A DNA stretch of 64,000 nucleotides from Bradyrhizobium daqingense (GCF_021044685.1 NZ_CP088014.1:3086001-3150000); one strand, 5' to 3'. Positions 27,643-37,334 are shown, counted from the first letter of the stretch. Numbers and translations: made by a program. Notes: generated from the sequence alone by a model not told the origin.

Positions 27643-29364
27643 GTGTCGTCGATGGCGTCCGCGCCGAATCCAGGTCCTTCTGCCACGACCGCCGTGCTGG
27701 CGAGCGTCGCCGCGCTCGGCATCTGGCGGCTGCTCGCAGTGGCTGCGCCGCATTTCGCGGCGCTGGCGCTGATGTACGAGACCGAGACCGATTTCGGCTC
27801 GCGCCTCTCCTTCGCGCTGGCCTGGGGGATCCTTAATTTCTTCTGGATCACGCTGCTGCGGCGGCCGGCACTGTCGGGTGCGCTGTCGCTGACCATGGTC
27901 GTGGTGCTGGTGCTGCTGTCGCGGCTCAAGCACGACGTCGTCCAGATGACGGTCAACTTCATCGACCTGATGATGATCGACCGGGACAGCGTCACATACC
28001 TGTTCACGATCTTCCCGAATCTGCGCTGGTCGGTGATCCTGGCCGGCCTCGTCACGCTGCCGCTGATGTATGCGCTGTGGTGGCTCGATCCGTTCCGCAT
28101 CCGCCGCCTGCCGGCGCTGGCCTGCAAGCTCGCCTGCCTTGCCGCGTTGGTCGGCTATTCGCTTTATCGTCCGGACGAGGCCTGGCGCGGCTACTACGAC
28201 GACGGCTATCTCTCGAAGTTCTTCCGCTCCGGCGTCAGTTCGGTCTCCGACTTCGTGAAATACGGCTTCATGGAATCGGCCACCGCGACCAACGAGCGGC
28301 TCAACATGCCGCTGGTCGATGCCTGCCATCCCGCGGGCCGCCGTCCCAACATCATCATGATCCATGATGAATCGAGCTTCGACATCCGCGCCGCCCAGGG
28401 CATCAAGGTGCCGCCGCGTTATGGCGACCACTTCAAATCCTGGGACGGCAAGCAGCGCACGTTCCTGGCCGAGAGCAATGGCGGCCCGAGCTGGTTCACC
28501 GAATACAACGTGCTGGCCGGGCTCTCCTCACGCTCGTTCGGCCGCTTCGCCTATTTCGTGACTCGCATCGCCTCGAGCCGCGTCGAGCGCGGCCTGCCGC
28601 TGGCGCTGCGCCGCTGCGGCTACGACACGATGTCGCTCTATCCCGCCTATGGCGGCTTCATGGGCGCGCGCAGCTTCCAGATGACGACCGGCATCGAACG
28701 CTTCCTCGATTCCAAGGATCTCGGCGCCAAGGACGTGGAGCCCGATTCCTTCTTCTACGACAAGGCGCTCCAGCTGATGGGCCAGCAGCCTCCGAACAAG
28801 CCGCTGTTCACCTTCATCTATCTCGGCGCCAATCATTTTCCCTGGGAGACGCGCTTCCGTCCCGACCTGCTGCCGAATTGGCGCGCGCCGGGTAACATGC
28901 CGTCCATCGACGAGTATCTGCGCCGTCAGGCAATCAGCGCCGAGCAGTACAAGACATTCGTCGCCGGCCTGAAGAAGAATTTCCCCGGCGAGCCTTTCCT
29001 GATCGTGCGCTACGGCGACCACCAGCCGGAGTTCGCGCCTGCTATCCTCGAGCCCGGACTCGACGAGGGCGCTCTCGGCAAGAAGCTCGACGCTTACGAT
29101 CCGCGTCTCTACGCGACGTACTACGCGATCGACGCCGTCAATTTCGAGCCGGTGAAGACTGAAGCCGTGATGGACACCGTCGACGGCCCCTATCTGCCGC
29201 TGGTGATCCAGGAAGCCGCCGGCATTCCGCTCGATCCATCCTTCGCCGAGCAGAAGGAGATCATGCTCCGCTGCAAGGGCATCTTCTACGGCTGCAAGGA
29301 CGGCGCCGAGGCGCGGCGGCTGAACCGGTTGCTGATCGATGCGGGGATGATCCGGGGGCTTTAG
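27643..29364 (+). CDS. membrane sulfatase-fold protein (LtaS/EptA/OpgB-like)
   Basis: Protein of 573 residues, GTG start at 27643 (an ATG three codons on is equally possible). About five transmembrane helices (residues 15-170) precede a periplasmic alkaline-phosphatase-fold domain. PNIIMIHDESSFD supplies a metal-binding acidic residue and a Ser nucleophile position; GGPSWFTEYNVLAG, LGANHFPWE and RYGDHQPEF match the sulfatase/phosphoethanolamine or phosphoglycerol transferase superfamily. It likely decorates a lipid or periplasmic glucan head group; the exact donor and acceptor are unknown. Confidence 0.75.
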   Translation: MSSMASAPNPGPSATTAVLASVAALGIWRLLAVAAPHFAALALMYETETDFGSRLSFALAWGILNFFWITLLRRPALSGALSLTMVVVLVLLSRLKHDVVQMTVNFIDLMMIDRDSVTYLFTIFPNLRWSVILAGLVTLPLMYALWWLDPFRIRRLPALACKLACLAALVGYSLYRPDEAWRGYYDDGYLSKFFRSGVSSVSDFVKYGFMESATATNERLNMPLVDACHPAGRRPNIIMIHDESSFDIRAAQGIKVPPRYGDHFKSWDGKQRTFLAESNGGPSWFTEYNVLAGLSSRSFGRFAYFVTRIASSRVERGLPLALRRCGYDTMSLYPAYGGFMGARSFQMTTGIERFLDSKDLGAKDVEPDSFFYDKALQLMGQQPPNKPLFTFIYLGANHFPWETRFRPDLLPNWRAPGNMPSIDEYLRRQAISAEQYKTFVAGLKKNFPGEPFLIVRYGDHQPEFAPAILEPGLDEGALGKKLDAYDPRLYATYYAIDAVNFEPVKTEAVMDTVDGPYLPLVIQEAAGIPLDPSFAEQKEIMLRCKGIFYGCKDGAEARRLNRLLIDAGMIRGL

Positions 29365-29534
29365 CCTCCAGCTCGGCTGCGCATCTACTGCCGTGCGATG
29401 CACGAAGACGTATGGCTGCGCGCCGGTGTGGTGCCGGGCGCGGAGGCCTACTGAACAGAAAGTCCCACACCGTCAGCTATCGGTCGTATCGCTCGCTTTC
29501 CAAGCCTGAACTGGTGTCGTCGAGCGCGCGTCGA

Positions 29535-30518
29535 TCACTCCGATGGCTTGACACCGAGTTCGCGCAAGATGCGCAGCATCACATCACTGTCGCGCTTGAA
29601 AATGCGATGGGTCGTCTCGAAATCGGTCGGAGAAGACAGCAGAAAGTTGCTCAGCATTTGCTGGACCTTCGGATCTAATCCGGCCTGGATCAACATCGCC
29701 GAGAGTTGCTCTACGATCTCCTTTGGCGTGCCGACCGGCACGGCGAAGGTCGTGAACGCGCGGAGCTCATAGAAGTCACCGATGGCGCCTTGCTCTGTCA
29801 TGGTCAGCGTGTCGGGATAGGGCGGTAGCCTGCTGCCAACAACTCCGATCAGGTTTCCCGTTCCCGCCTGGATGACGGGCGCTGCTGCGGCATAACTTCC
29901 TGCGGCGCCATCCAACGTCTGTCCGGCAAGGTCATTCCACATCGGCGCCTCACCGCGGTACTGGATGACTTGAAACCGAATGCCGTATTGCTTCGCGATC
30001 GTCTCAATGAGGACGTGCGGCGTGGAGCCTACGCCGTAGGATCCCCAGTTCAGGCTGCCAACCTTGTTTGCATATTCGATGAATTCACGAAGATTGGTCG
30101 CTCCCGTCTTCTTGGCCGCGACCACCGGACCGCCGGCGCCGCTGACCATCGTCAGATAGGTGAAGTCCCGTTCGGGATCATAAGGAAGATCTTTCACCGT
30201 GATACGGTTCTGGATGAGTGACGAAGAGATCGTGCAGAGGATGGTGGTGCCATCGGGCTCGGCGCGTTTTGCTTCAGTCACGCCGATGACGCCGCCGGCG
30301 CCGGCCCTGTTTTCGACGATGACCGGCTTCCCCACCTGCCGCGCCAGGTAGTCACCGAAAGCTCGCGCGATGCCGTCGGTCTGGCCGCCCGGTGGATATG
30401 GTACGACAATACGAAGGGATCGGTTCGGCCACGCGGATTGCGCTTGCGTCTTCCCGAAGGGGGCGAACAACACTGCCGCCGATCCAGCTACGAATGATCG
30501 CCGTGCCAGCTTCTTCAT
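29535..30518 (-). CDS. orphan Bug-type solute-binding protein
   Basis: TctC/Bug family, 327 residues. The N-terminus KKLARRSFVAGSAAVLFAPF has a twin-arginine pattern, so Tat export is likely. Mature domain blocks are RSLRIVVPYPPGGQTDGIARA, NRAGAGGVIG and YDPERDFTYLT. No TctA/TctB genes adjoin it; orphan Bug proteins commonly share permeases or serve as sensors. A 249-base gap without recognised features lies upstream. Confidence 0.9.
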   Translation of the reverse strand: MKKLARRSFVAGSAAVLFAPFGKTQAQSAWPNRSLRIVVPYPPGGQTDGIARAFGDYLARQVGKPVIVENRAGAGGVIGVTEAKRAEPDGTTILCTISSSLIQNRITVKDLPYDPERDFTYLTMVSGAGGPVVAAKKTGATNLREFIEYANKVGSLNWGSYGVGSTPHVLIETIAKQYGIRFQVIQYRGEAPMWNDLAGQTLDGAAGSYAAAAPVIQAGTGNLIGVVGSRLPPYPDTLTMTEQGAIGDFYELRAFTTFAVPVGTPKEIVEQLSAMLIQAGLDPKVQQMLSNFLLSSPTDFETTHRIFKRDSDVMLRILRELGVKPSE

Positions 30519-30767
30519 TTTCCTGCCCTTAGCGTTTTTGATATTTTTCTTTGTCCGGCCGCGAGGGGGCGCGCAAGCTCACCGCCCAGCTTTGTGAAAA
30601 CTATCACGGCGAGCTCATTCAGGCGACGTTCGCTAAGGTGACATTTCGGCACACGGACCGTATCGGCCGAGCTGTCGTCGACTGTTGTTATGTTGATCGG
30701 CGACCTCGCTGGGAAGGCTGGTACGGGTGCTTCCGGCCGCAACTCTGAAAGCCGGAATTATCGCACC

Positions 30768-32327
30768 CTACCGCCCGCCCACCTTCTCCCACAACCATCT
30801 CGCCACCGCATCCGGCGATGAGTTCGCGTCATTGCCGCTGGCGCGCAAATTTGCTTCGCGCATGGTGGCGATGTCGATCTTGCCGAGCAGCGGCTCGAGT
30901 GCTGCCTTGAGCCGCTCGTCGCCGGCGCGCTTGGGCGCCAGCAACAGAATCGCGTCATAGGGCGGGATCGCGCGCCTGGGATCGTCGAGCGCCACGAGAT
31001 CGTATTTCGCGATCAGACCGTCGCTGGTGTAGCCGGCGATGACGTCGACCTCGCCGCTGGCGACCGCCGCATACATGAAATCCGGCTGCATCTGGCGCTG
31101 CGCGCGGAATTGAAGACCATAGGCTTTTTGCAGCGCCGCCCATTCGGGGCGCGAGAAGAACTCATAGTCGCCGGCGATCGACATCGTCGATGTGTGCGCG
31201 GCGAGATCGGCGATGGTACGGATGCCAAGCGCCTCGGCGCGCTTGCGCGGCATCACCAGCGCATAGGCGTTCTCGAAGCCGAGCCCGCCGAGCAGGGTGA
31301 CGTTCTCCTTTGCGAGCGCAGTTTTCAGCTCCGCGAGCAACTCCGCGCGCGGCTTGATATCGGTGCGGTGAAGCTGATTGGTCCAAAGCGTGCCGGAATA
31401 ATCGACATAGAGATCGATGTCGCCGGCCTTCAGCGCCTCGAAGATGACGCTGGAGCCAAGGCCGGATCTTGCGCTCGCGGAAAGACCTGCGGCCTGGAGG
31501 CGATCCCGCAGCAGGGCCGACAGCACATATTGCTCGGCGAAAGTCTTGGCGCCGACGATATAGCCCTGCGACGAGCGCCCCATCGTTGGCACCAGCGCCG
31601 CCGTGACGAGGGCCGCGATCCCGACGCCGCCGAGCGCTGCGCGCACGTGGCTGCGATGACGCAGGCCGTTCTCGATCAGGCCAAGCAGCTGGTCCACGGC
31701 AAGAGCGAGCAGGGCGGAGGCCAGACAGCCGAACAGCACGAGCACCCAGTTCTGGGTCTGGAGCCCGGCGAAGATGTAGTTGCCGAGGCTGGTCTGTCCG
31801 ATCGGCGTCGACAGCGTCGCCGTGCCGATCACCCACACGGCAGCGGTGCGGATTCCCGCCATCATCACCGGCAGCGCCAGCGGCAGCTCGACCATGACCA
31901 ACGACTGCCGCGCGGTCATGCCGACACCTTTGGCGGCTTCGGTCAGCGCCGGATCGATGCCGTTGAGGCCGGTGATGCCGTTGCGCAGCACCGGCAGCAT
32001 CGAATAGAGCGCCAGCGCCAGCACAGCCGGCAGGAAGCCGAAGGCGGAGAAGGAAAAGCCGAACCAGGCGAGCGTTAACGAAGCCGCCAGCAGCAGCAAC
32101 GGATAGAACAGCGCAAGCAGCGCAAGTCCGGGTACCGTCTGCACGATGCTGGCAAGCGCAAGCAGGATGTTGCGCGGCGCCGGGCGGTTGCGCGTGAGGA
32201 TGGCCAGCGGAAGGCTGACGGCAAGACCAAGCGCCAGCGCGGCAAGGCTCACCCGCACATGATTGCCGAGATAATCGGGCAGATGCGACAGCGCCTCGCC
32301 CCAGCGCGGGTCGGAGAAGAAGCTCAT
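30768..32327 (-). CDS. OpuC-like ABC permease fused to substrate-binding domain
   Basis: Fusion of 519 residues. Residues 1-235 are the ProW/OpuCB-type permease with about six helices and the EAA loop LTEAAKGVGMTARQSLVMVE. Residues 245-519 are an OpuAC/OsmF-like binding domain (VGAKTFAEQYVLSALLRDRL, then DIDLYVDYSGTLWTNQL). Ligands of this family are glycine betaine, choline or other quaternary amines. The domains share one chain, so the binding unit stays tethered outside the inner membrane. It overlaps the upstream ATPase gene by 4 bp. Confidence 0.88.
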   Translation of the reverse strand: MSFFSDPRWGEALSHLPDYLGNHVRVSLAALALGLAVSLPLAILTRNRPAPRNILLALASIVQTVPGLALLALFYPLLLLAASLTLAWFGFSFSAFGFLPAVLALALYSMLPVLRNGITGLNGIDPALTEAAKGVGMTARQSLVMVELPLALPVMMAGIRTAAVWVIGTATLSTPIGQTSLGNYIFAGLQTQNWVLVLFGCLASALLALAVDQLLGLIENGLRHRSHVRAALGGVGIAALVTAALVPTMGRSSQGYIVGAKTFAEQYVLSALLRDRLQAAGLSASARSGLGSSVIFEALKAGDIDLYVDYSGTLWTNQLHRTDIKPRAELLAELKTALAKENVTLLGGLGFENAYALVMPRKRAEALGIRTIADLAAHTSTMSIAGDYEFFSRPEWAALQKAYGLQFRAQRQMQPDFMYAAVASGEVDVIAGYTSDGLIAKYDLVALDDPRRAIPPYDAILLLAPKRAGDERLKAALEPLLGKIDIATMREANLRASGNDANSSPDAVARWLWEKVGGR

Positions 32328-33106
32328 GCCGCACCGCTCGACGGCAGCAGCGCGTTCAGCCGTTCGACCTGGCGTCGAGGCGTGCGCAAGAGCTCCAGTA
32401 CATAGGCATCGCCGTTCGTCGAGAGCTCTGCAGGCGTCCCCTGCGCCAGCAGCTTGCCGCCGCGCATCACGGCGATGCGATCGGCGAGCAGGATCGCCTC
32501 CGTCATGTCATGCGTGATCATGACGGTGGTCAGGCCGAGCTTGCGATGCAGCGACCGATAGTCCTCGCCGAGCGCATCGCGGGTGAGGGGATCGAGCGCC
32601 CCGAACGGCTCGTCCATCAGCACGATGCGGGGCTTTGCCGCCAGCGCCCGGGCCACGCCGACACGCTGGCGCTGGCCGCCGGACAGCGCCTCCGGCAGCC
32701 GGTCGCGGTGCGCGGCACGGTCGAGCTGCACGAGCTCGAGCAGTTCGTCGACGCGGGCGGCGATGTCCGCTGCCGGCGCGCCCAGAAGTTTCGGCGTGAT
32801 CCCGATGTTCTCGGCAACGCTCAAATGCGGAAACAGCCCGCCGGCCTGGAACACGTAGCCGATGCGCCGCCGCAGGGCGACCGGATCGACGTTTCGGACG
32901 TTCTCACCTTCCACCATGATCGTGCCGCCGTCAGCCTCGATCAGCCGGTTGGCGAGCCGCAGCAGCGTCGTCTTGCCCGAGCCCGACCCACCGACGACGG
33001 CCACGAACTCGCCCTCGGCGATGTCGAGCGAGATGTCATCGACGGCCTTGAGCCGGCCGAAGCTCTTGGTGACGTGCTGGTAGCTGATCGCCAGCTTGGA
33101 GGGCAT
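32324..33106 (-). CDS. OpuC-type ABC transporter ATPase
   Basis: ABC ATPase of 260 residues from the ATG at 33106 (MPSKLAISYQHV). Walker A GGSGSGKTT, signature LSGGQRQRVGVARALA, Walker B RIVLMDEPFGAL, and H-loop VMITHDMTEA. It resembles ProV/OpuCA but lacks the tandem CBS regulatory domains found in many osmolyte ATPases. It is translationally coupled to the permease/binding fusion, giving a complete two-gene transporter. Confidence 0.9.
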   Translation of the reverse strand: MPSKLAISYQHVTKSFGRLKAVDDISLDIAEGEFVAVVGGSGSGKTTLLRLANRLIEADGGTIMVEGENVRNVDPVALRRRIGYVFQAGGLFPHLSVAENIGITPKLLGAPAADIAARVDELLELVQLDRAAHRDRLPEALSGGQRQRVGVARALAAKPRIVLMDEPFGALDPLTRDALGEDYRSLHRKLGLTTVMITHDMTEAILLADRIAVMRGGKLLAQGTPAELSTNGDAYVLELLRTPRRQVERLNALLPSSGAA

Positions 33107-33240
33107 CGATTGCAGGCTCGTTGTTACCCTCCCCTGGAGGGGTAAGGGCGCGGCAAGCCCCATGCGTAGCACGCTTAGCGGGTTGATTGAACTTGGCGGC
33201 GCAAGCGGCTAAGGCATCGGGCCAAATTCGGAGGGAATAC

Positions 33241-34059
33241 ATGACAACGCCCACGGCGGTGGCGCTGGAAGACGCCAAGGTTGCGTTCCGTCTCGGGGAC
33301 GGCCGGGTCTATACGGCGGTGGAGAAAGCGCATCTCACGGTGGCGCAAGGCGAGTTCGTCGCCATCGTCGGACCTACAGGGTGCGGGAAATCGACGCTGC
33401 TCAACGTTGCCGCGGGCCTGCTCAAGCCCGCCGCCGGCAGCGTCACGATCTTCGACCGGCCGCTCGCGGGGCTGAACCGGGATGCCGGATACCTGTTCCA
33501 GGCCGACGCGTTGTTCCCGTGGAAGACAGCGCTCGACAACGTCGCGATCGGGCTCGAGATCAAGGGCACGCCGCGCGCTGAGGCACTGCCGCGGGCGCAG
33601 AAATGGCTGACCTCCGTCGGCCTCGGCGCCTTCGCGAACCGCTATCCGCACATGCTCTCCGGCGGCCAGCGCAAGCGCGTGGCGCTGGCGCAGGTCCTGA
33701 TCCGCGATCCGAAGATCCTGCTGATGGACGAGCCGTTCGGACCGCTCGATGCGCAGACGCGCCAGGTCATGGGCAATCTGCTGCTCGAGCTGTGGAATGC
33801 CGACCGCAAGGCCGTGCTGTTCGTCACCCACGACCTCGAAGAGGCGATCGCGCTCGCCGACCGCGTCGTGATCATGTCGGCGGGGCCGTCCTCGCGCATC
33901 ATCGGCGACTGGCGCGTCAGCCTGCCGCGCCCGCGCGACATTTTCGAAGTGCGGCTCGACAAGGAATTCCACGCACTGCATCGCGAGATCTGGAGCGTGC
34001 TCAAGGACGAGGTGATGAAGGGTTACGCCCAATCCACGAATGCGGCGGAGACGGTCTGA
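33241..34059 (+). CDS. NitT/TauT-type ABC transporter ATPase
   Basis: ATPase of 272 residues; the ATG at 33241 follows GGAGGGAA. Walker A GPTGCGKST, signature MLSGGQRKRVALAQVL, Walker B ILLMDEPFGPLD and H-loop VTHDLEEAIALAD are intact. It is of the nitrate/sulfonate/taurine class. The permease gene begins on its stop codon (1-base overlap), and the binding protein follows beyond an antiparallel cupin gene. Confidence 0.92.
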   Translation: MTTPTAVALEDAKVAFRLGDGRVYTAVEKAHLTVAQGEFVAIVGPTGCGKSTLLNVAAGLLKPAAGSVTIFDRPLAGLNRDAGYLFQADALFPWKTALDNVAIGLEIKGTPRAEALPRAQKWLTSVGLGAFANRYPHMLSGGQRKRVALAQVLIRDPKILLMDEPFGPLDAQTRQVMGNLLLELWNADRKAVLFVTHDLEEAIALADRVVIMSAGPSSRIIGDWRVSLPRPRDIFEVRLDKEFHALHREIWSVLKDEVMKGYAQSTNAAETV

Positions 34060-34847
34060 TGTCGCGTCCGACGCTGCTTGCGCTGCAAATCCTGGTCGCG
34101 GTCATCTTCACCGTGCTTTGGCAGGTGCTGACGACCGTTCCCGTGTTCGGAAAGATCCTGCTGCCGCCGTTCTTCTTCTCGAACCCGCTCGACGTGTTCA
34201 GCCAGATCGTGAAGTGGTTTTCGTCCGGCGTGATCTGGAAGCATCTCGGCATCACGCTGGCGGAATCGATCCTCGCTTTCGTGATCGGATCGCTCGGCGG
34301 CGTACTGGTCGGCTTCTGGTTCGCGCGCCAGCCGCTGGTCGCAGCCGTGTTCGATCCCTATGTAAAGATGGTCAACGCGCTGCCGCGCGTCGTGCTGGCG
34401 CCGATCTTCGCGCTGTGGCTCGGGCTCGGCATCTGGTCCAAGGTCGCGCTCGGCGTCACCTTGGTGTTCTTCATCGTCTTCTTCAACGTCTATCAGGGCG
34501 TGAAGGAGGTCAGCCGCACCGTGCTCGACAACGGCCGCATGCTCGGCATGGGCGAGCGGCAATTGATGCAGCACGTCTATTGGCCCTCGGCGCTGTCATG
34601 GATGTTCTCCTCGCTGCACACCTCGGTGGGCTTCGCCGTGGTCGGCGCGGTCGTCGGCGAGTATCTGGGATCGGCGGCCGGACTCGGCTATCTGATCCAG
34701 CAGGCCGAGGGCATCTTCGACGTCGCCGGCGTGTTCGCCGGCATGTTCGTGCTGTCGGCCTTCGTCATCCTGATCGACTTTGGGGTGACGCTGGTGGAGC
34801 GGCGCCTGTTGGTATGGCGGCCGACGTCGTCGGATGGACGCGGCTAG
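34059..34847 (+). CDS. NitT/TauT-type ABC transporter permease
   Basis: Permease of 262 residues with about six membrane helices (LQILVAVIFTVLWQVL first). The EAA loop is DNGRMLGMGERQLMQHVYWP. Its ATG overlaps the ATPase stop (TGATG), showing coupled translation. Ligand is not evident from sequence; the cognate binding protein is probably the gene at 35481. Confidence 0.92.
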   Translation: MSRPTLLALQILVAVIFTVLWQVLTTVPVFGKILLPPFFFSNPLDVFSQIVKWFSSGVIWKHLGITLAESILAFVIGSLGGVLVGFWFARQPLVAAVFDPYVKMVNALPRVVLAPIFALWLGLGIWSKVALGVTLVFFIVFFNVYQGVKEVSRTVLDNGRMLGMGERQLMQHVYWPSALSWMFSSLHTSVGFAVVGAVVGEYLGSAAGLGYLIQQAEGIFDVAGVFAGMFVLSAFVILIDFGVTLVERRLLVWRPTSSDGRG

Positions 34848-34853
34848 GGCGAG

Positions 34854-34883
34854 TTCACCTCTCCCGCGAGCGGGAGAGGTGAA
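34854..34883. repeat. CTCTCCCGC-type palindrome
   Basis: Perfect 14-bp arms TTCACCTCTCCCGC and GCGGGAGAGGTGAA separated by two bases, between the convergent permease and cupin genes. Related palindromes occur at 52287-52310 and 52407-52430 and, less perfectly, near 49060-49092. Here it may act as a two-way terminator. Confidence 0.8.
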
Positions 34884-34892
34884 GACAACAGC

Positions 34893-35342
34893 TCAATCCA
34901 GCAGCTTGGTGTCGTCGGGCGCCTGCGGCGGGGTCTTGATCGCTATCGCCTTGACCTGGCCGCTGATCGGCTTGGTGCCGCCATGCGGCGTGCCCTTCGG
35001 GATGATCACGAGGTCTCCGGGCTTCACCGTCACCTCCTTGTCGCCGAGCCAGATCGTGCCGGTGCCGTCCAGGATGTACTGGATCTCGTTGGTGTTGGGA
35101 TGCATGTGCTTGGGCACGTTGCCGACCTGGATCGAGATGGTGGCACCATCGGCGCTGGCGAACATCTTGGAACGATAGCCGACGGCGTTGGCGGGCCCGA
35201 GCGCATCGCCCTGCATCTCGCCGGTGTGGATGATCTGCGCGGTGATGTTCTCGGCGGCGAGCGCCGGCCGCAGCAGGTGGGTTGCGCCGGATCCGGCGGC
35301 AAAGGCGGCGGCGATCGACAGACCGGCAGCAAGGCGATTCAT
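34893..35342 (-). CDS. exported cupin-domain protein
   Basis: Protein of 149 residues with a signal peptide (about 1-29, ending PALAAE) and a single cupin barrel. Motif 1 has the metal-type pattern HMHPNTNEIQYILDGTG and motif 2 reads PGDLVIIPKGTPHGG, so the His/His/Glu/His ligands of a metal cupin are present. Role unknown; it could bind or modify a small ligand in the periplasm. It lies antiparallel between the permease and binding-protein genes of an ABC system. Confidence 0.8.
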   Translation of the reverse strand: MNRLAAGLSIAAAFAAGSGATHLLRPALAAENITAQIIHTGEMQGDALGPANAVGYRSKMFASADGATISIQVGNVPKHMHPNTNEIQYILDGTGTIWLGDKEVTVKPGDLVIIPKGTPHGGTKPISGQVKAIAIKTPPQAPDDTKLLD

Positions 35343-35480
35343 GGATGATCCTCCCCATCTGGAATTGTTCTTGTCGGGGCATGCTATTGCGCCGGAACGC
35401 CGATGACCAGCCCAGTTCGGCAGTGCTTCTCAAGCCAGCCCCGCTGCTCTATGGTGCCGCCGGCCGAATGGAGGAAACCA

Positions 35481-36506
35481 ATGAAGAACACGCTTGCCAG
35501 GCTCGCCGGCGCGCTGCTCGCGCTGACGCTCACCAACTCTCTTGCCGCGGCGCAAAGCAAGGTCACCGTGGCGGTCGGCGGCGGCGCCTGCCTGTGCTAC
35601 CTGCCGACGGTGCTGGCCAAGCAGCTCGGCGAATACGAGAAGGCCGGCCTCAACGTCGAACTCGTGGACCTCAAGGGCGGCTCGGATGCGCTGAAGGCCG
35701 TGCTCGGCGGCAGCGCCGACGTCGTCTCCGGCTATTTCGACCATTGCGTCAATCTCGCCGCCAAGAAGCAGGAGCTGCAGTCATTCGTGGTCTATGACCG
35801 CTATCCTGGCCTCGTGCTGGTGGTCGCGCCATCGCGCACCAACGATATCAAGTCGGTCAAGGATCTTGCCGGCAAGAAGGTCGGCGTCAGTGCGCCGGGG
35901 TCCTCCACCGATTTCTTCCTCAAATACATGCTCAAGAAGAACGGCCTCGATCCCGCAGGCACCGCCGTGATCGGCGTCGGCCTCGGCGCCACCGCGGTTG
36001 CTGCCATGGAGCAGGGCCAGATCGACGCGGCCGTGATGCTCGATCCCTCTGTCACCGTGCTCCAGGGCAGCCACAAGGATCTGCGCATCCTCTCGGACAC
36101 TCGCACCCAGAAGGACACGCTCGAAACCTTCGGCGGCGAATATCCGGGCGGCTCGCTTTATTCGACGGCGGCCTGGATCAACAGCCACGAGAAGGAGACG
36201 CAGGCGCTCACCAATGCGATCCTCGCCACGCTCGCCTGGATCCATTCGCACACGCCGGAGGAGATCATGGCGAAGATGCCGGAGCAGATGGTCGGCAAGA
36301 ACAAGGAGCTCTATCTCGCCGCTCTGAAGAACACGATCCCCATGTTCTCCGAAAACGGCAAGATGGACCCGAAGGGCGCGGAGGCCGTGCTTGCGGTGTT
36401 CAGCGTCGGCTCGCCGGAGGTGGCGAATGCCAAGATCGACCTCAGCAAGACCTTCACCAACAAATTCGTCGACCAGGCCAAGAAGACGACCGGGAATGCC
36501 AAATAG
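35481..36506 (+). CDS. NitT/TauT-type ABC solute-binding protein
   Basis: Periplasmic protein of 341 residues; the ATG at 35481 follows GGAGGAAACC. Signal peptide residues 1-26 (ending SLAAAQ). The NMT1/ThiY-like fold is seen in VTVAVGGGACLCYLPTVLAK, then YEKAGLNVELVDLKGGSDAL and DLAGKKVGVSAPGSSTDFFL. It probably feeds the ATPase/permease pair at 33241-34847. A sulfonate-, nitrate- or aromatic-type ligand is possible, unproven. Confidence 0.88.
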   Translation: MKNTLARLAGALLALTLTNSLAAAQSKVTVAVGGGACLCYLPTVLAKQLGEYEKAGLNVELVDLKGGSDALKAVLGGSADVVSGYFDHCVNLAAKKQELQSFVVYDRYPGLVLVVAPSRTNDIKSVKDLAGKKVGVSAPGSSTDFFLKYMLKKNGLDPAGTAVIGVGLGATAVAAMEQGQIDAAVMLDPSVTVLQGSHKDLRILSDTRTQKDTLETFGGEYPGGSLYSTAAWINSHEKETQALTNAILATLAWIHSHTPEEIMAKMPEQMVGKNKELYLAALKNTIPMFSENGKMDPKGAEAVLAVFSVGSPEVANAKIDLSKTFTNKFVDQAKKTTGNAK

Positions 36507-36535
36507 CTGACGCGAAGGCGAGATAGCCAGGCGTC

Positions 36536-37240
36536 ATGACGTCACCGGTCATTCATCGCGTCACGACGCTCGATCTTGCCGTGCGGCCAATCCCGTGGCC
36601 GTTCGCGGAGCAACGCAGCGCCGAGATCGCGGCGCATTTCGCCGAGAAGCAGCGCGAGCGGCCGAAGATCTGGAACGGCCGCGTCTTGCTCGGGCGCGAT
36701 GCCGTATTCGCGGGCGGCCATCTCGTTGCGACGTATTTCGAGACCGATTTCGCCAGCTTCCTCGCCTGGCGCGACTGGGGCTTTCCTGATACGGCCGTGT
36801 TCAACGGTTTCGGCATGGGTGCGCTGCGTACCTCCGACGGCGCCTTCATCATGGGCGAGATGGCGCAGCACACCGCCAATGCGGGCCGCATCTATTTCCC
36901 ATCGGGGACGCCGGACCTCGGCGACGTCACGGATGGCGCCCTGGACGTTCCCGGCAGCGTCGTCCGCGAGATCGCGGAGGAGACCGGGCTGACCGCAGAG
37001 GACTACACGGCGGAGGCGGATTGGCACTGCGTCGTTTCCGGCCGCGCGATTGCGATGATTCAGGTCCTCAACCTGGACATGCCGGGCGATGACGCCCGCG
37101 CCCGGATCGAAGCCAACCTCGCGCTCGAGGACGAGCCCGAGCTGTCCGCCATTCATCTCGTGCGCGGAATGAGCGATCTCACGCCGACCATGCCGCGATT
37201 TGTCACGGCCTTTATTGCGCAGCAGTTCGCCTCCCGCTGA
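36536..37240 (+). CDS. NUDIX-domain protein with degenerate box
   Basis: Protein of 234 residues. The NUDIX helix REIAEETGL is clear, with the catalytic-type REUXEEXGU half of the box. The upstream GX5E half reads GALDVPGSVV and lacks the usual Glu. A domain of about 90 residues precedes the box (RPKIWNGRVLLGRDAVFAGG). It starts 29 bp after the binding-protein gene. It may hydrolyse a nucleotide derivative with altered metal binding, or may only bind one. Confidence 0.75.
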   Translation: MTSPVIHRVTTLDLAVRPIPWPFAEQRSAEIAAHFAEKQRERPKIWNGRVLLGRDAVFAGGHLVATYFETDFASFLAWRDWGFPDTAVFNGFGMGALRTSDGAFIMGEMAQHTANAGRIYFPSGTPDLGDVTDGALDVPGSVVREIAEETGLTAEDYTAEADWHCVVSGRAIAMIQVLNLDMPGDDARARIEANLALEDEPELSAIHLVRGMSDLTPTMPRFVTAFIAQQFASR

Positions 37241-37334
37241 CGCGCGAGGCTTGACATCGCTTCGCGCAGCCCATGTGATGGGCAAAAAACAAAACCAACG
37301 AGAATGCGATGCACAATCGCCCAGGGAGGTTTTG

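Noticed and set aside
29412..29678. 88-codon plus-strand frame after the sulfatase-fold gene
   Set aside because: It overlaps the end of the Bug gene on the other strand and shows no protein-like features.
33115..33160. Operator between the two divergent ABC systems (TTACCCTCCCCTGGAGGGGTAA)
   Set aside because: The dyad is imperfect and resembles a common intergenic G/C-rich palindrome; nothing ties it to regulation.
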